A stretch of 64,000 bases of DNA from Myroides sp. NP-2 (GCF_014145665.1 NZ_JACHTD010000001.1:124001-188000), one strand, 5' to 3'; positions 42,526-52,188 are shown, counted from the stretch's first letter. Numbers and translations: made by a program. Notes: a model not told the origin generated them from the letters alone.

Positions 42526-44303
42526 TGGACAATAAAAAGAACTATCAGTTCCAAGTTAATATGAAGGGAATGATTGAACTGTTGAGCGAACATATTTATA
42601 GTTCGCCAACAGTATTCATTCGCGAATTATTGCAAAACGGCGTGGATGCCGTTACAGTTAGAAAAGGAATTGATGAACAGTTTCAAGGAAAAATAACCTT
42701 GTTTTTTGATGAAGATCAGTTGATCTTTCAAGACAATGGCGTTGGATTAACACTCGAAGACATGCACCAGTTCTTGTCGGTTATTGGACAGAGTTCAAAA
42801 CGAGGAGAATTAGCAGAAAAAGATCTAATCGGTCGCTTTGGTATCGGTTTGCTGTCGTGTTTAGTGGTATCTGAAGAAATTATTGTGGAATCTCGCTCCT
42901 TGTATAAGGAAGAATCGGTGCGTTGGATCGGTAGAGCTGACGGTACCTATGACGTTGAAATGATCGACTTGCTTCCTGAGGTTGGAACACGCGTGATCCT
43001 ACAAGCAAAAAAGAATTGGAGATCCCTGTTTAAAAAAGAAGAAGTCAAACAAAATGTACTGTTTTACGGTAGTGCCCTACCAATTGAAATCAAATTGGTA
43101 GAAAATGGGGTGGTTGATGTGCTGTCTGATGGAAAACCGATTTGGTTAAATCCAAAGGCATCCAAAGAGGAACTATTGGCCTATGGGAAAGAAGTTTTTA
43201 AAACAAAATTCCTAGATGTATTCCCTATTTCATCAGAAGCAGGTGATATCAAAGGCGTAGCCTTTGTGATACCCAATAAAGTAAATACATCGACCTCCAA
43301 AGAGCACAAAATCTTTTTGAAACGCATGTATTTATGCGATCAAGCTACCAATTTATTGCCTGAGTGGACGTCGTTTGTTCGTTGTATCATCAATTCAAAT
43401 GGGTTACAACCTACGGCATCGCGCGAATCACTGATGAATAATGCCTTGTTAACTGAGGCAAAAAAAGAACTGACAACTTGTTTCAAAGATTACCTGAAAC
43501 TCTTGTCTGTTTCGAATCTGGAAAAATTAGAACACCTCATTTCCATTCACCATTTGTTTATCAAATCACTAGCGGCTTCCGATAACGAAATTTTAAAATT
43601 ATTTGAAGACTATTTGCCGTTTGAAACCAATCAAGGAATGTTGCTCTTCAGGGATATTCGTACGAATTATGGCACTATTTTCTATACGCCATCCTTAGAT
43701 GATTTTAGACAAATTCGCCGTATTGCTGGATCTCAACAAAAACTGGTGATTAACGCGGCTTACAGCTATGAGGCTGATTTAATTCAAAAAATAAAAGCTA
43801 GCAACCCTGTGTTAACTATTGAGTTGATCAAGCCTAATGACGTATTAGATAGTTTTGAAGCTGCATCGATTACTGATGACAGCCTAGATGTATTTATCGA
43901 AAAGGCAAACAAAATACTAAAACAACAGTATTGTAAAGCAGAAGTCAAGCGCTTTGAACCCCAAGATACAACCGCGATCTATATTGCCAATGAAGAGGCA
44001 TTGAACAGCAAGAGCATGCAAAACTTATCTCAGAGTTCAAACCCTTTTGCAGCGGCTTTAGGTCATTTTAAAAAACAAGAAGAAGTGTTGCCTACCTTGT
44101 GTTTTAATCAACAAAATGAGTTGGTAGCTAAACTGTTGATGATTAAAGATCCTGAACTTTTTGAGGCGTTAATTAACGTGTTATACGTACAAGCGTTGAT
44201 GTTGGGAGGTTATACGATCAACAAACAAGAGATGGATATCTTTAACCATGCCCTTTATCAATTCGTGATCTTGGGGATGACTAATTTTTTACCTGAATTT
44301 TAA
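42525..44303 (+). CDS. Hsp90-family ATPase (HtpG-like, short)
   Basis: A 592-residue protein starting at ATG 42525 (MDNKKNYQFQVNMKGM). The N-terminal GHKL ATPase carries ELLQN (34-38), the DNGVG box (70-74) and GRFGIG (103-108). The middle domain has the catalytic arginine loop LQPTASRES near residue 297. The C-terminal third is divergent and shorter than in HtpG. It overlaps the Sel1-repeat gene by one base and is 1 bp from the next gene, so it is translationally coupled to both. Bacteria often carry a second divergent Hsp90 like this (the HSP90-family group of PRK14083) next to TPR or Sel1 genes; clients are unknown. Confidence 0.9.
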   Translation: MDNKKNYQFQVNMKGMIELLSEHIYSSPTVFIRELLQNGVDAVTVRKGIDEQFQGKITLFFDEDQLIFQDNGVGLTLEDMHQFLSVIGQSSKRGELAEKDLIGRFGIGLLSCLVVSEEIIVESRSLYKEESVRWIGRADGTYDVEMIDLLPEVGTRVILQAKKNWRSLFKKEEVKQNVLFYGSALPIEIKLVENGVVDVLSDGKPIWLNPKASKEELLAYGKEVFKTKFLDVFPISSEAGDIKGVAFVIPNKVNTSTSKEHKIFLKRMYLCDQATNLLPEWTSFVRCIINSNGLQPTASRESLMNNALLTEAKKELTTCFKDYLKLLSVSNLEKLEHLISIHHLFIKSLAASDNEILKLFEDYLPFETNQGMLLFRDIRTNYGTIFYTPSLDDFRQIRRIAGSQQKLVINAAYSYEADLIQKIKASNPVLTIELIKPNDVLDSFEAASITDDSLDVFIEKANKILKQQYCKAEVKRFEPQDTTAIYIANEEALNSKSMQNLSQSSNPFAAALGHFKKQEEVLPTLCFNQQNELVAKLLMIKDPELFEALINVLYVQALMLGGYTINKQEMDIFNHALYQFVILGMTNFLPEF

Positions 44304-44304
44304 G

Positions 44305-45390
44305 ATGCTCCACCGTTTAGAAATACAAAAAATACTGCTGCAAATCCAAGAGGAATACACTGATTCCAAACATTGTATTGCTCAATTGAAACACGCCATT
44401 TACTTGGCAGATAAACACGCAGATTTGAGTTGGGGAATTGACTTACGCATGATGTTGATTCGCGAAGAACGCTGCTCTTCCGCTTGTATTGAAAGCCCAT
44501 TGGCTTTTGCTTGGTTGTTGGAACAAGCGCGTTTGCATCCCGAACAACTATCAGAATCTGAGTTTTTGGAAGAATACGAATGGATGATCTGTTCGGCCTA
44601 TGGGAATGTGAATATCCCTTTGGAACAAGTATATGCCATTGCCGCAGATTTGGAACAAAAGTTAGAACATTTCAAATTTTCTAAACGAAGCTACTATTAT
44701 ACCATGGCGGGTTTTGCTCAACATCTTGGTGATTATGAGCTCGGGGCCGCATATGTGGTCAAAGCAAGAGAAGAAGCTTTAGACGAAATTTGTGGGGAAG
44801 CCGTGGTGTATGACAATGAAATTGAAAGCGCTTCTCGTTTGGGGCAATTTGATCAAGCGATTGATCTAATGCAACAAATGGAGTACAAAAAAATACGCGA
44901 TTTCTCCTTGCCTTTCGAAACCTATGTTTCCATGGGATATTTTATGGTGCGCTATGGCGATGATCGCGCTGCTTTATATTTAGAAAAGGCCAAAGAAGAG
45001 TTTACTCAATTGTCCGAGGTAAACAGTTCCCTCCTCTATGGATTAACGCGTTTAATTTATGCTTTACACCTAATAGGAGATGAAAGTCTGTGGAGTTACT
45101 ATGAAATTATTGCAGGCTGGGATATTGACGCCGAAGATGACTTAAAACTGATGTTGAGTCGACATATGATGTTCGTCTTAGACCGAAAAGAGAAAAAACA
45201 ATTAACCCTATCGCCTTCCGTATCCTTCTATCAAGAAGAAGGGTGGTATGATTTACAAGCGCTGTCAAAAGCATATAAAGCAAGCGCGTATGAATGGGCT
45301 CAACGCTTCGATAACCGAAACGGAAATACCGCTGCTCAAGACGAAATCAAACGAATGGAAGACGAGAATAAAAGAAAAAAACAGCTATGA
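44305..45390 (+). CDS. Helical repeat protein A of the Hsp90 operon
   Basis: A 361-residue protein that looks entirely alpha-helical, TPR-like. It starts one base after the Hsp90 stop and ends by overlapping the following gene (ATGA). It is a clear paralogue of that gene: both share LEIQKILL at the start, WG(I/F)DLR and IR(E/Q)ER, SESEFLxEYxWM.CSAY, a WDI.AED motif, and (L)SP...(Y).E.G.Y.L near the end. The C-terminus is charged (MEDENKRKKQL). A known family was not recognised; the helical repeats and position suggest a co-chaperone or adaptor for Hsp90. Confidence 0.8.
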   Translation: MLHRLEIQKILLQIQEEYTDSKHCIAQLKHAIYLADKHADLSWGIDLRMMLIREERCSSACIESPLAFAWLLEQARLHPEQLSESEFLEEYEWMICSAYGNVNIPLEQVYAIAADLEQKLEHFKFSKRSYYYTMAGFAQHLGDYELGAAYVVKAREEALDEICGEAVVYDNEIESASRLGQFDQAIDLMQQMEYKKIRDFSLPFETYVSMGYFMVRYGDDRAALYLEKAKEEFTQLSEVNSSLLYGLTRLIYALHLIGDESLWSYYEIIAGWDIDAEDDLKLMLSRHMMFVLDRKEKKQLTLSPSVSFYQEEGWYDLQALSKAYKASAYEWAQRFDNRNGNTAAQDEIKRMEDENKRKKQL

Positions 45391-46445
45391 ATTACAATTT
45401 AGAAATCCAAAAAATCCTTTTAAAAGTAGAGGGTTTAAAAAGTTTAGAAGATAAGATTGTCGCACTAAAAGAAGCGATTCAACTTGCGGATCAACACAAT
45501 GATATCGATTGGGGGTTTGACCTGCGTTTGGACTTAATTCGCCAAGAGCGCAATACCTCGCGTTGTAGTGAGAGTTTTCCAGCTTTTGCATGGATTTTAC
45601 ATACAAGCGATGCCAATGAAGATTATTTCGACGAATCTGAATTCCTTTGGGAGTACAAATGGATGTTTTGCTCAGCATACCGCAGTGCTTTAATTCCGTT
45701 AGAGGAAATTGAAAAAATCGGTGAAGACCTGAAACGCCGATTGGAAAAAAATGGGTTCAGTAATCGTGCGTATAACAACGTGATGACTGGCTTAGCTTTT
45801 CATTTGCGCGATTATGATTTGGCAAAAAAATACATCGATGCAGCTAATAGTGAGTTGGTAGATGATATGACCAATTGTTCCGCTTGTGAATTAGATACAG
45901 AAGTAGAATTATTGTTGTTTCAAGGAAAATTGGAAGAGGCTATCGTGAAAGCACAAGATCTAATCCACAAGAAGTTGACTTGTTATTCGATGCCGTTCCA
46001 GACGTTTTGTAGCTTAACCTATTATTCATGGTTAGCAGGGGATACTGCTGGGGCAGAAAAATACTTCGATAAAGCAATTGAAGAGTACGAAGCACATGAC
46101 CAATACGACAGCTCTGTTGGCTATTCGATGGGCTTGTTGATGTCGTATATGAATGCAATCAATCACCCAGAAACGTGGTCCATATTTGAACGTATCTCCG
46201 CTTGGGATATCGAAGCAGAAGACATTCACCGCTACAATTTTGCACGCTATATGTTGCCAATTATGAAGCAAGGCGGAACAAGACAATTGCAACTCTCTCC
46301 ACAATTGCCGTATTATAAGGAAAGCGGTACCTATAACCTCGAGGAATTATACGTTTACTTTAAACAACAAGCACAAGAATTTGCTTCGCGTTTTGATGCG
46401 AGAAATAAGAATGCGAATTATACAACGGAGATTGCTGCGTTGTAA
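45387..46445 (+). CDS. Helical repeat protein B of the Hsp90 operon
   Basis: A 352-residue paralogue of the preceding gene, starting inside its last codons (ATGA overlap at 45387). Conserved blocks are LEIQKILL, WGFDLRLDLIRQER, SEFLWEYKWMFCSAY, AWDIEAED and RQLQLSPQLPYYKESGTYNL. The N-terminal motif is better conserved than the middle. The tandem pair has clearly arisen by duplication. It ends 45 bp before a strong terminator. Function unknown; an adaptor for Hsp90 or for a secreted substrate is the working guess. Confidence 0.8.
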   Translation: MNYNLEIQKILLKVEGLKSLEDKIVALKEAIQLADQHNDIDWGFDLRLDLIRQERNTSRCSESFPAFAWILHTSDANEDYFDESEFLWEYKWMFCSAYRSALIPLEEIEKIGEDLKRRLEKNGFSNRAYNNVMTGLAFHLRDYDLAKKYIDAANSELVDDMTNCSACELDTEVELLLFQGKLEEAIVKAQDLIHKKLTCYSMPFQTFCSLTYYSWLAGDTAGAEKYFDKAIEEYEAHDQYDSSVGYSMGLLMSYMNAINHPETWSIFERISAWDIEAEDIHRYNFARYMLPIMKQGGTRQLQLSPQLPYYKESGTYNLEELYVYFKQQAQEFASRFDARNKNANYTTEIAAL

Positions 46446-46489
46446 TAAAAAAAGCGAATGAAATTTTTCATTGCGGATAAAAAATAAAC

Positions 46490-46522
46490 CAAAGGGGAGC
46501 ATCAACATGCTCCCCTTTTTTT
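46490..46522 (+). terminator. Strong terminator of the Sel1-Hsp90 operon
   Basis: AAAGGGGAGCAT / ATGCTCCCCTTT around a short loop, then a T run. It separates the operon from the 1181-aa gene. The spacer to 46761 also contains TTGATAA (46576-46582) / TTATCAA (46592-46598), a possible operator. Confidence 0.92.
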
Positions 46523-46761
46523 GTGGTTTGCGTCGTTTTCTTGGAAATAGTTGAATCGTTTAGGGAATTTAATCTTTGATAAAATAATTTCTTATCAAGG
46601 ATTCTGTGTTGTCTGTAGTTTTATTGTTTTTTTTTATTGATGGGGAAATATTTTATTTGAATAATGTAATTTGGTTACAATAGTTGATTTTTATTATTAA
46701 AATTCATATTAATGTATTGAAATAATTAATATTTTGGGTAAATAACTAATAAGATATTATT

Positions 46762-49700
46762 ATGGAGAATACAATCTCAAATACTTTATTTCGCTTTGTC
46801 AGTTTGCGAAGCGTTCAAATTCCCGATGCAGAGCATTTACTTCAACGCTACGTTCAAATAGAAAAAGACTTAGTTGGACAAGGCGTTTTCTACGAAGCCA
46901 TACAGAAACGTCCAGTAGATGCAACTAAATATGAAACTATGCTCAAAGCGGCAGCAAGTTTTAAAGAAGTCATCCCTACAACCAAGGCATTACAAGAAGA
47001 GTTTGCTGGTATCCAACCGTTTTCTACTTGGTTGGCGCAAAATAAAGCCACAGCAACCCCAGAAGAAATTAGCAAGAAAGCAGAAGGTATCAAAGCTATT
47101 GACACGAAGCAACAAGGAAAACTGTGGAATAATGTTTTTTATCAAGCTACTGTGCAAGACAATTTAGTGCTTAACGATCAAATGATTGAAATTCTCAAGG
47201 CAAATGCGTTACTGGAGCAATTGAAGCTCAAGGCAACTAATGATGCGGTTTATGAGAAGGCAACAGCAAGCTTTGTATTACCTGCTGAACTTTTTAACGA
47301 GGAGATGATTGAGGATGATAAAGTCCAACCTAAAGTTGCAACAGAGAAACCTAAAATCGTTTTACCCAATCGTTTGATGACTAAGAACATCAATATTTCA
47401 AAGGCTAAATTACAAGAGGAACAGCTGACAATTTTACAACAAGATTTAACTGTTTTAGCGGAAGAATACCAAAAAGAGTACCAAAAAGCCTATACCACTG
47501 CTCTAGAGGCCTATGAAAAAGAGGTAACACCAATATTTGAAAACCATTATAAGGAACTTGAGGTAGCTCGTAAAAATTACTGTAGCACGGTACCGATGGA
47601 TAAAAGGGAATATAATCCGCATGATCCCTGTCAACAACCACCTTATGTGCCTATGCCTGTTGTTCCGAAATTCAATTTCAAATTTAAGGAAGAATTATCA
47701 GAAAAAGAATTACAAGAAAAATTAGATCCTATTAGTTACCAAACGCTTTTACAAAGTATAGGCTATCAGGAAAAACCAATGAAAATCAATGGTAGGAATT
47801 TAAAAACGGAAGAAGCTACCCCTCAGCGCTTATTAGACACTGTAGGTTCCTATGCGAATCTAAATACGTATGTCCAAGCAAATGTGCAAAACAATCAGGC
47901 ACTATTAACAGGAAATATTGAGGCTTATCAACCCATAAAAAGTATTGGAGGGGTTTTATTTCCAATTAATAATGAAATTATTTCCAACGTATTAGAATAT
48001 AATGCCTGTGGTACTTTGACCAACCTTCAACGTATGGCTACTATTACTATCAAGCTTCCTGATTCATCTTGGCAAATAGCTACAATTACGGTATCCATTG
48101 CAAAAGAAACATTAAAGGAAAGTTATGTATTGGATACTTCTGCTGTAGAACGAAATGGAAATGAAGTTACTTTACATAATGTTGAAGGCTATTCAGCCGC
48201 TACTATGTTGGATAGAACTCCATCAACAATGGCATTAGATTTTCAATTCACCAATGGTTGTGTTAAGCGTATGCCTGCCCTTGACATTGCTGCTCGAGTG
48301 TGTTATAGGGGAGAACTTGAAGGAATTTGTGGAACGAGTGTTATCGCCCCTGTACCAACTTACCCAAAGAAATTTGGTGTGCGTTTATTAGGAATCGCCG
48401 ATTATAAAAAAGTAGAACAGACTGTTCATTGTTATATTGAAGGAGAGGTGTCGAATATTGAAAATATCATGGCGAGAGAGTATCGAGAGAAATCGACCCG
48501 CCGTTTGAGACGAACAGAAGAAACGACAACTGAAACCACAGAACAGGAAATCGAAGCTTTTACGGATACGGTTACTACGGATCGATTTGAAATGCAAAGT
48601 GAAATTGATTCCTTATTACAGAAAAATAAAAGTACGAATGCCTATGTTAATACAGGATATTCGTATGGTCAATTTCACATTGAAGGAGGAGTAGCCCAAG
48701 CGAGTAATACCGCCCAAGCAGAGAGTATTCGCCGTTCGGTAACCGAGGCGAAGGAACTAACCTATCAAGCACAAGATCGCGTGGTTAATCGCATCAAAAG
48801 CGAACGCATGCAGAAAATGATGGAGGAGTTTGAAGAGAACAACAAACATGGCTTTGATAACCGTAAAGGAGATAAACACGTGGTTGGAGTTTATCGTTGG
48901 GTCGATAAGTTGTATAAAAATCAGGTGTATAACTATGGTAAACGCATGATGTTTGAATTCATGATTCCTGAACCCGCCCGTTTACATCTGTTAGCGATGC
49001 AAGATGAACAAGAATCAACAACGCTCACGATTAAACAACCGATTGATCCTAGAACACATAGTAATAATGCTATAGCAACAGCAGATCAAATTACTGAAGC
49101 AAATGCGCTTTATTGGGCCGCTCAGTATAATGCTGAAATTCCAGTTAAGCCAGGTGACAGTATCACGATTGGAAAAGGTTTTTCTGCTGTTTCAGAAAAA
49201 GAAATTAGTCGTATAGAGGTATTTACGATCAATGAAAATTTAGAAATTCCAGATGGTTATCAAGCGCATCATGCTTCTGTGAGTATTAGTGCAACAGATA
49301 ATGGTTCACCTGAAGAGGGAAAGGGAATGCTAGTAAATGTGGGTAATGGTTCCTTTATGGATAGAACGAAGTTCGCTTTTTTAAATACTAGTGGTTCTTT
49401 TTCTGTTTCAAATTTTGTAGGAGAAATTCCTGTATCTATTAATGGAGGAAATTATTTTGCAGGAGCTGTTAATGTTTCGGTTTCATGTAAACTAACAAAA
49501 GAAGCCTATAAAAAATGGCAACAGGAGTGTTTTCAAGCGATTATAGAGGCTTATGATTTAGCAGCGAAGGCATATAATGATAAGTTAGCAGCAGAGCAGA
49601 ATAAAGCCGTAGAAATTAAACACACCAACCCTGGGTTTTACCGTCAAATTGAAAATATAGTCTTGCGCAAAAATTGCATCGCTTATTTGACTCGTTTTAA

Positions 49701-50307
49701 TGATATGGGCAAAAACTTTACGAGTGGAAAAACAATTGCAGATTTTGCCGTACAACAAAATAAGGAGTTAGAAGCTTATGCCAGTTTAGCGAAATTCATG
49801 GAACAAGCTTTTGAATGGGAGGCAATTTCTTACAATTTCTATCCTTTTTATTGGGGAAGCAAAGGACATTGGGTGGATTTATATACCTATGACGAAAGTG
49901 ATGATCCTATTTTTAGAAGCTTTATGCAATCGGGGATGGCTCGTGTTGTGGCAACCGTGCGTCCAGGCTTTGAAGAAGCCGTACAGTTGTATATGAGTAC
50001 AGGAAAAATATGGAATGGTGGTGAAATACCTGTGATTGGTGATGAGTTGTACTTGTCGTTGATTGATGAGGTACGCCAAGCAGAAACCGTAAAAGAAGGG
50101 AAAGCGTGGATTACGCGTATTCCGACTTCATTAACCATTTTACAGGCTAAAAGTGCTGGTCTAGAAGTAGAAAAAGCCTTACCGTGTAATTGTGATGACA
50201 CAGCAGATTTTGAAGACCCGTCTCAAGTACCTTGTAGTGATGCATTTGTACTCAATGATAATTTAATTGGTGGGGATACAGGAGCTGAACCAGAGCCTGT
50301 GAATTAA
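46762..50307 (+). CDS. Large protein of unknown function (1181 aa), putative delivery or scaffold partner of the toxin locus
   Basis: A 1181-residue protein without signal peptide. Residues about 220-275 are strongly coiled-coil (EEYQKEYQKAYTTALEAYEK), residues 290-460 contain beta segments, and about 570-600 is a charged, threonine-rich tract (RRLRRTEETTTETTEQE). The C-terminal 200 residues carry a block with FYPFYWGSKGHWVDLY, SGMARVVATVRPGFEEAV and WNGGEIPVIGDELY; from memory similar blocks occur in other large uncharacterised proteins of Bacteroidota and Proteobacteria, but no name is attached here. Cysteines cluster at the end (CNCDDTADFEDPSQVPCSD). It is followed by a perfect hairpin and a polymorphic-toxin gene. 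Confidence 0.8.
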   Translation: MENTISNTLFRFVSLRSVQIPDAEHLLQRYVQIEKDLVGQGVFYEAIQKRPVDATKYETMLKAAASFKEVIPTTKALQEEFAGIQPFSTWLAQNKATATPEEISKKAEGIKAIDTKQQGKLWNNVFYQATVQDNLVLNDQMIEILKANALLEQLKLKATNDAVYEKATASFVLPAELFNEEMIEDDKVQPKVATEKPKIVLPNRLMTKNINISKAKLQEEQLTILQQDLTVLAEEYQKEYQKAYTTALEAYEKEVTPIFENHYKELEVARKNYCSTVPMDKREYNPHDPCQQPPYVPMPVVPKFNFKFKEELSEKELQEKLDPISYQTLLQSIGYQEKPMKINGRNLKTEEATPQRLLDTVGSYANLNTYVQANVQNNQALLTGNIEAYQPIKSIGGVLFPINNEIISNVLEYNACGTLTNLQRMATITIKLPDSSWQIATITVSIAKETLKESYVLDTSAVERNGNEVTLHNVEGYSAATMLDRTPSTMALDFQFTNGCVKRMPALDIAARVCYRGELEGICGTSVIAPVPTYPKKFGVRLLGIADYKKVEQTVHCYIEGEVSNIENIMAREYREKSTRRLRRTEETTTETTEQEIEAFTDTVTTDRFEMQSEIDSLLQKNKSTNAYVNTGYSYGQFHIEGGVAQASNTAQAESIRRSVTEAKELTYQAQDRVVNRIKSERMQKMMEEFEENNKHGFDNRKGDKHVVGVYRWVDKLYKNQVYNYGKRMMFEFMIPEPARLHLLAMQDEQESTTLTIKQPIDPRTHSNNAIATADQITEANALYWAAQYNAEIPVKPGDSITIGKGFSAVSEKEISRIEVFTINENLEIPDGYQAHHASVSISATDNGSPEEGKGMLVNVGNGSFMDRTKFAFLNTSGSFSVSNFVGEIPVSINGGNYFAGAVNVSVSCKLTKEAYKKWQQECFQAIIEAYDLAAKAYNDKLAAEQNKAVEIKHTNPGFYRQIENIVLRKNCIAYLTRFNDMGKNFTSGKTIADFAVQQNKELEAYASLAKFMEQAFEWEAISYNFYPFYWGSKGHWVDLYTYDESDDPIFRSFMQSGMARVVATVRPGFEEAVQLYMSTGKIWNGGEIPVIGDELYLSLIDEVRQAETVKEGKAWITRIPTSLTILQAKSAGLEVEKALPCNCDDTADFEDPSQVPCSDAFVLNDNLIGGDTGAEPEPVN

Positions 50308-50333
50308 AAAAACGAAAAAAAGAAGGTTTAATC

Positions 50334-50358
50334 ATGGAGCTGGTACTACCAGCTCCAT
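50334..50358 (+). promoter_or_regulatory. Perfect 11-bp hairpin between the 1181-aa gene and the toxin gene
   Basis: ATGGAGCTGGT (50334-50344), loop ACT, ACCAGCTCCAT (50348-50358). There is no T run after it, so it is not a simple terminator; it could be an RNA stability or attenuation element, or a DNA binding palindrome. Confidence 0.7.
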
Positions 50359-50372
50359 TAAATAGCAATTGA

Positions 50373-51071
50373 ATGAGTACAGATTCTTTGTTTCCAAAGC
50401 ATTGGGGATTACAAAACACAACCGAAGAGTTAGCAGAAGGAAACTTTTCTACAATGCCTCTATTTCCAGATGCTTTAGTAGAAAATGAGGCTTCTGCCAA
50501 TTACTTAAACCCCTTAGTACAAAATTTTGAGTTTTCAACTATTGCTTCATGGGAAATAGCAGATAGTTATTTTTATAAGCTACCACAGCACAACGTAGGT
50601 AAGAGCATTCAATGGATTAAAGAACCAGAATGTAGAACAGAAATAGATCCCAAAACAATTTGGGTATATAGAATGCGCAATAACAAAAATGGTTATCAAG
50701 AAGGGGAAGATGAGTTAATTTATACGATTAAAATTTACATCTCTACTAATAACGCAAAGTTGAAGAAGTTATATGACTTTATGCAGGATGGTATGGAAGA
50801 TGATGAGATACTGTTCTTTATGGAGGATAATACAGGTGATTTAAGCGATCAGAGCTTATATGTGCGTTTTGGCAAAAAGATTGATAAGGATTTTTTACTT
50901 AAGATGAGTGATAAAAATCTGGATTCCATTGCCCAAAATATGCCTGATTTTAATCGCAATAAGTTACGTGAACTCATCAATACTGGAGAAGTAAAAGCTT
51001 CGATAACTCCATTACGAGTTTTATTGCATGGTTTTTTAGAGGTACTCATTTTAACTGGAACAGCTGGATGA
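50373..51071 (+). CDS. Polymorphic-toxin N-terminal part (frame broken near 51052)
   Basis: A 232-residue frame with ATG 50373 (MSTDSLFPKHWGLQNTTEEL). It ends with TGA at 51069 after FLEVLILTGTAG. The same DNA read one base later continues as LEQLDEFFYLSEQIAFLCGL and on into the C-terminal toxin frame without a stop for over 1100 bp. Removing one A from TTTTAACTGG at 51051-51055 joins the two into a 605-residue protein. The N-terminal 200 residues are of unknown fold, probably the conserved trafficking part of the toxin. Either a real mutation, a sequencing error, or recoding; decided only by resequencing. Confidence 0.7.
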   Translation: MSTDSLFPKHWGLQNTTEELAEGNFSTMPLFPDALVENEASANYLNPLVQNFEFSTIASWEIADSYFYKLPQHNVGKSIQWIKEPECRTEIDPKTIWVYRMRNNKNGYQEGEDELIYTIKIYISTNNAKLKKLYDFMQDGMEDDEILFFMEDNTGDLSDQSLYVRFGKKIDKDFLLKMSDKNLDSIAQNMPDFNRNKLRELINTGEVKASITPLRVLLHGFLEVLILTGTAG

Positions 51072-51207
51072 ATTTTTTTACCTTTCAGAACAGATTGCCT
51101 TTCTGTGTGGGCTGTGGAATGGATTAGTTGATTTTGTAGCTGGGACATTTAAGTTTTTAGGGACATTATTACAAGTTCAGTACGACATTGCTAAAAATTT
51201 TCAGGCG

Positions 51208-52188
51208 GTGTTGGAGGCTATAGACGATTTCAGAGAAGCATGGGAAGCGTTTTCGTTTGCAGATTTTTATAAAATTCCATTTCAATTACATCAAGATATG
51301 CTTGTTGAACTGTTGGTGTTCTTGGATACATCTGATCGCCGAGAAAACTATAACTTTGATAGAATAGCTTATACAGGTGGTTTTGGTTTTGGCTTTATAG
51401 CGTCACTTTTCATACCATTAGCTAACGTTTCTAAAGTAAGTGCTATTGCAAAATTCAGTAAATTTATACCTGAGGAGTTTGTAAGTAGCCTCAATATAGC
51501 CAAAGTAAGATCATTAAAAGAGAGTAAAGCTCTAGTAAAATGGCTCGAAGAAGTAGCTGTTTTGCTGAGCAAAAAGGGCGATGAATTGTATCAGGAGCTT
51601 AGAGCGCTTTTGAACAAGGTAATAGAATGGATGAAGACCAATAGTAAGCGGTTTGAAAGAAACTCAACAGAGATTCCTAATCTAACAAAATCTGACTTAG
51701 ACTGGATGGCTACTCGTAGAGTAGGAAATTTAGGAGGTAATGTGTTAAAAGCCTCTCAAATTAGGAAATTGAGAGGTATTTTAAATAAAAAGGGGATTCA
51801 GTTAATTGTGGAAGGAGATTCAAAATCTATTACAAAATTATTTAAACCAATAGATAATTTTAAAATATATGATAATTTTATAAGATATATGTACTCGTTT
51901 AATCCACCTAAAGTTGGTGGTTTCCACGCACCTACAAAACAGTTTTTTTTGATAAAGAATTCGACAGAACTGATAGCATTTCATGAAATGTCGCATGTAA
52001 AACATTTTGAAGAAGTGGGAGAAGTAGCCTATAAAAATTTAAAAGATTTAGATAAAGAGATGTATGTATGGAAACAAATATTGAATAATAGAAGCAAATG
52101 GACTAAAGCAGAATTAAATGATGCATTAACATCTATAAACAGATTAAGAGTAAAAAAATATGATTTAGAGCCAATTAAAATTAAATAG
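51208..52188 (+). CDS. Zincin-like metallopeptidase polymorphic toxin, C-terminal part
   Basis: From GTG 51208 the frame encodes 326 residues, but the frame is open back to 51055 (see preceding entry). Residues about 50-90 hold a hydrophobic glycine-rich pre-toxin stretch (GGFGFGFIASLFIPLANVSK). A helical linker follows, and the last 170 residues are the toxin: LRKLRGILNKKGIQ-like start, GGFHAPTKQFFLIK, and the zincin motif HEMSH (51982-51996, HExxH) followed by a third-ligand candidate further on. This pattern matches the Tox-MPTase4-type zincin-like metallopeptidase toxin domain of polymorphic toxins. The immunity gene follows after 5 bp. Confidence 0.85.
   Translation: MLEAIDDFREAWEAFSFADFYKIPFQLHQDMLVELLVFLDTSDRRENYNFDRIAYTGGFGFGFIASLFIPLANVSKVSAIAKFSKFIPEEFVSSLNIAKVRSLKESKALVKWLEEVAVLLSKKGDELYQELRALLNKVIEWMKTNSKRFERNSTEIPNLTKSDLDWMATRRVGNLGGNVLKASQIRKLRGILNKKGIQLIVEGDSKSITKLFKPIDNFKIYDNFIRYMYSFNPPKVGGFHAPTKQFFLIKNSTELIAFHEMSHVKHFEEVGEVAYKNLKDLDKEMYVWKQILNNRSKWTKAELNDALTSINRLRVKKYDLEPIKIK
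51476..51648 (+). repeat. Pre-toxin segment, parent copy of an intragenic duplication
   Basis: This 173-bp segment of the toxin gene recurs at 52505-52677, offset by 1029 bp, with about 11 mismatches (near 94% identity) and the same reading phase. Many changes are synonymous. It lies immediately before the metallopeptidase domain. Confidence 0.9.

Noticed and set aside
39925..50307. Complete type VI or contractile injection system
   Set aside because: No sheath, tube, VgrG/spike, or AAA+ ClpV-type gene occurs in the window, so only a chaperone and effector-like part can be claimed.
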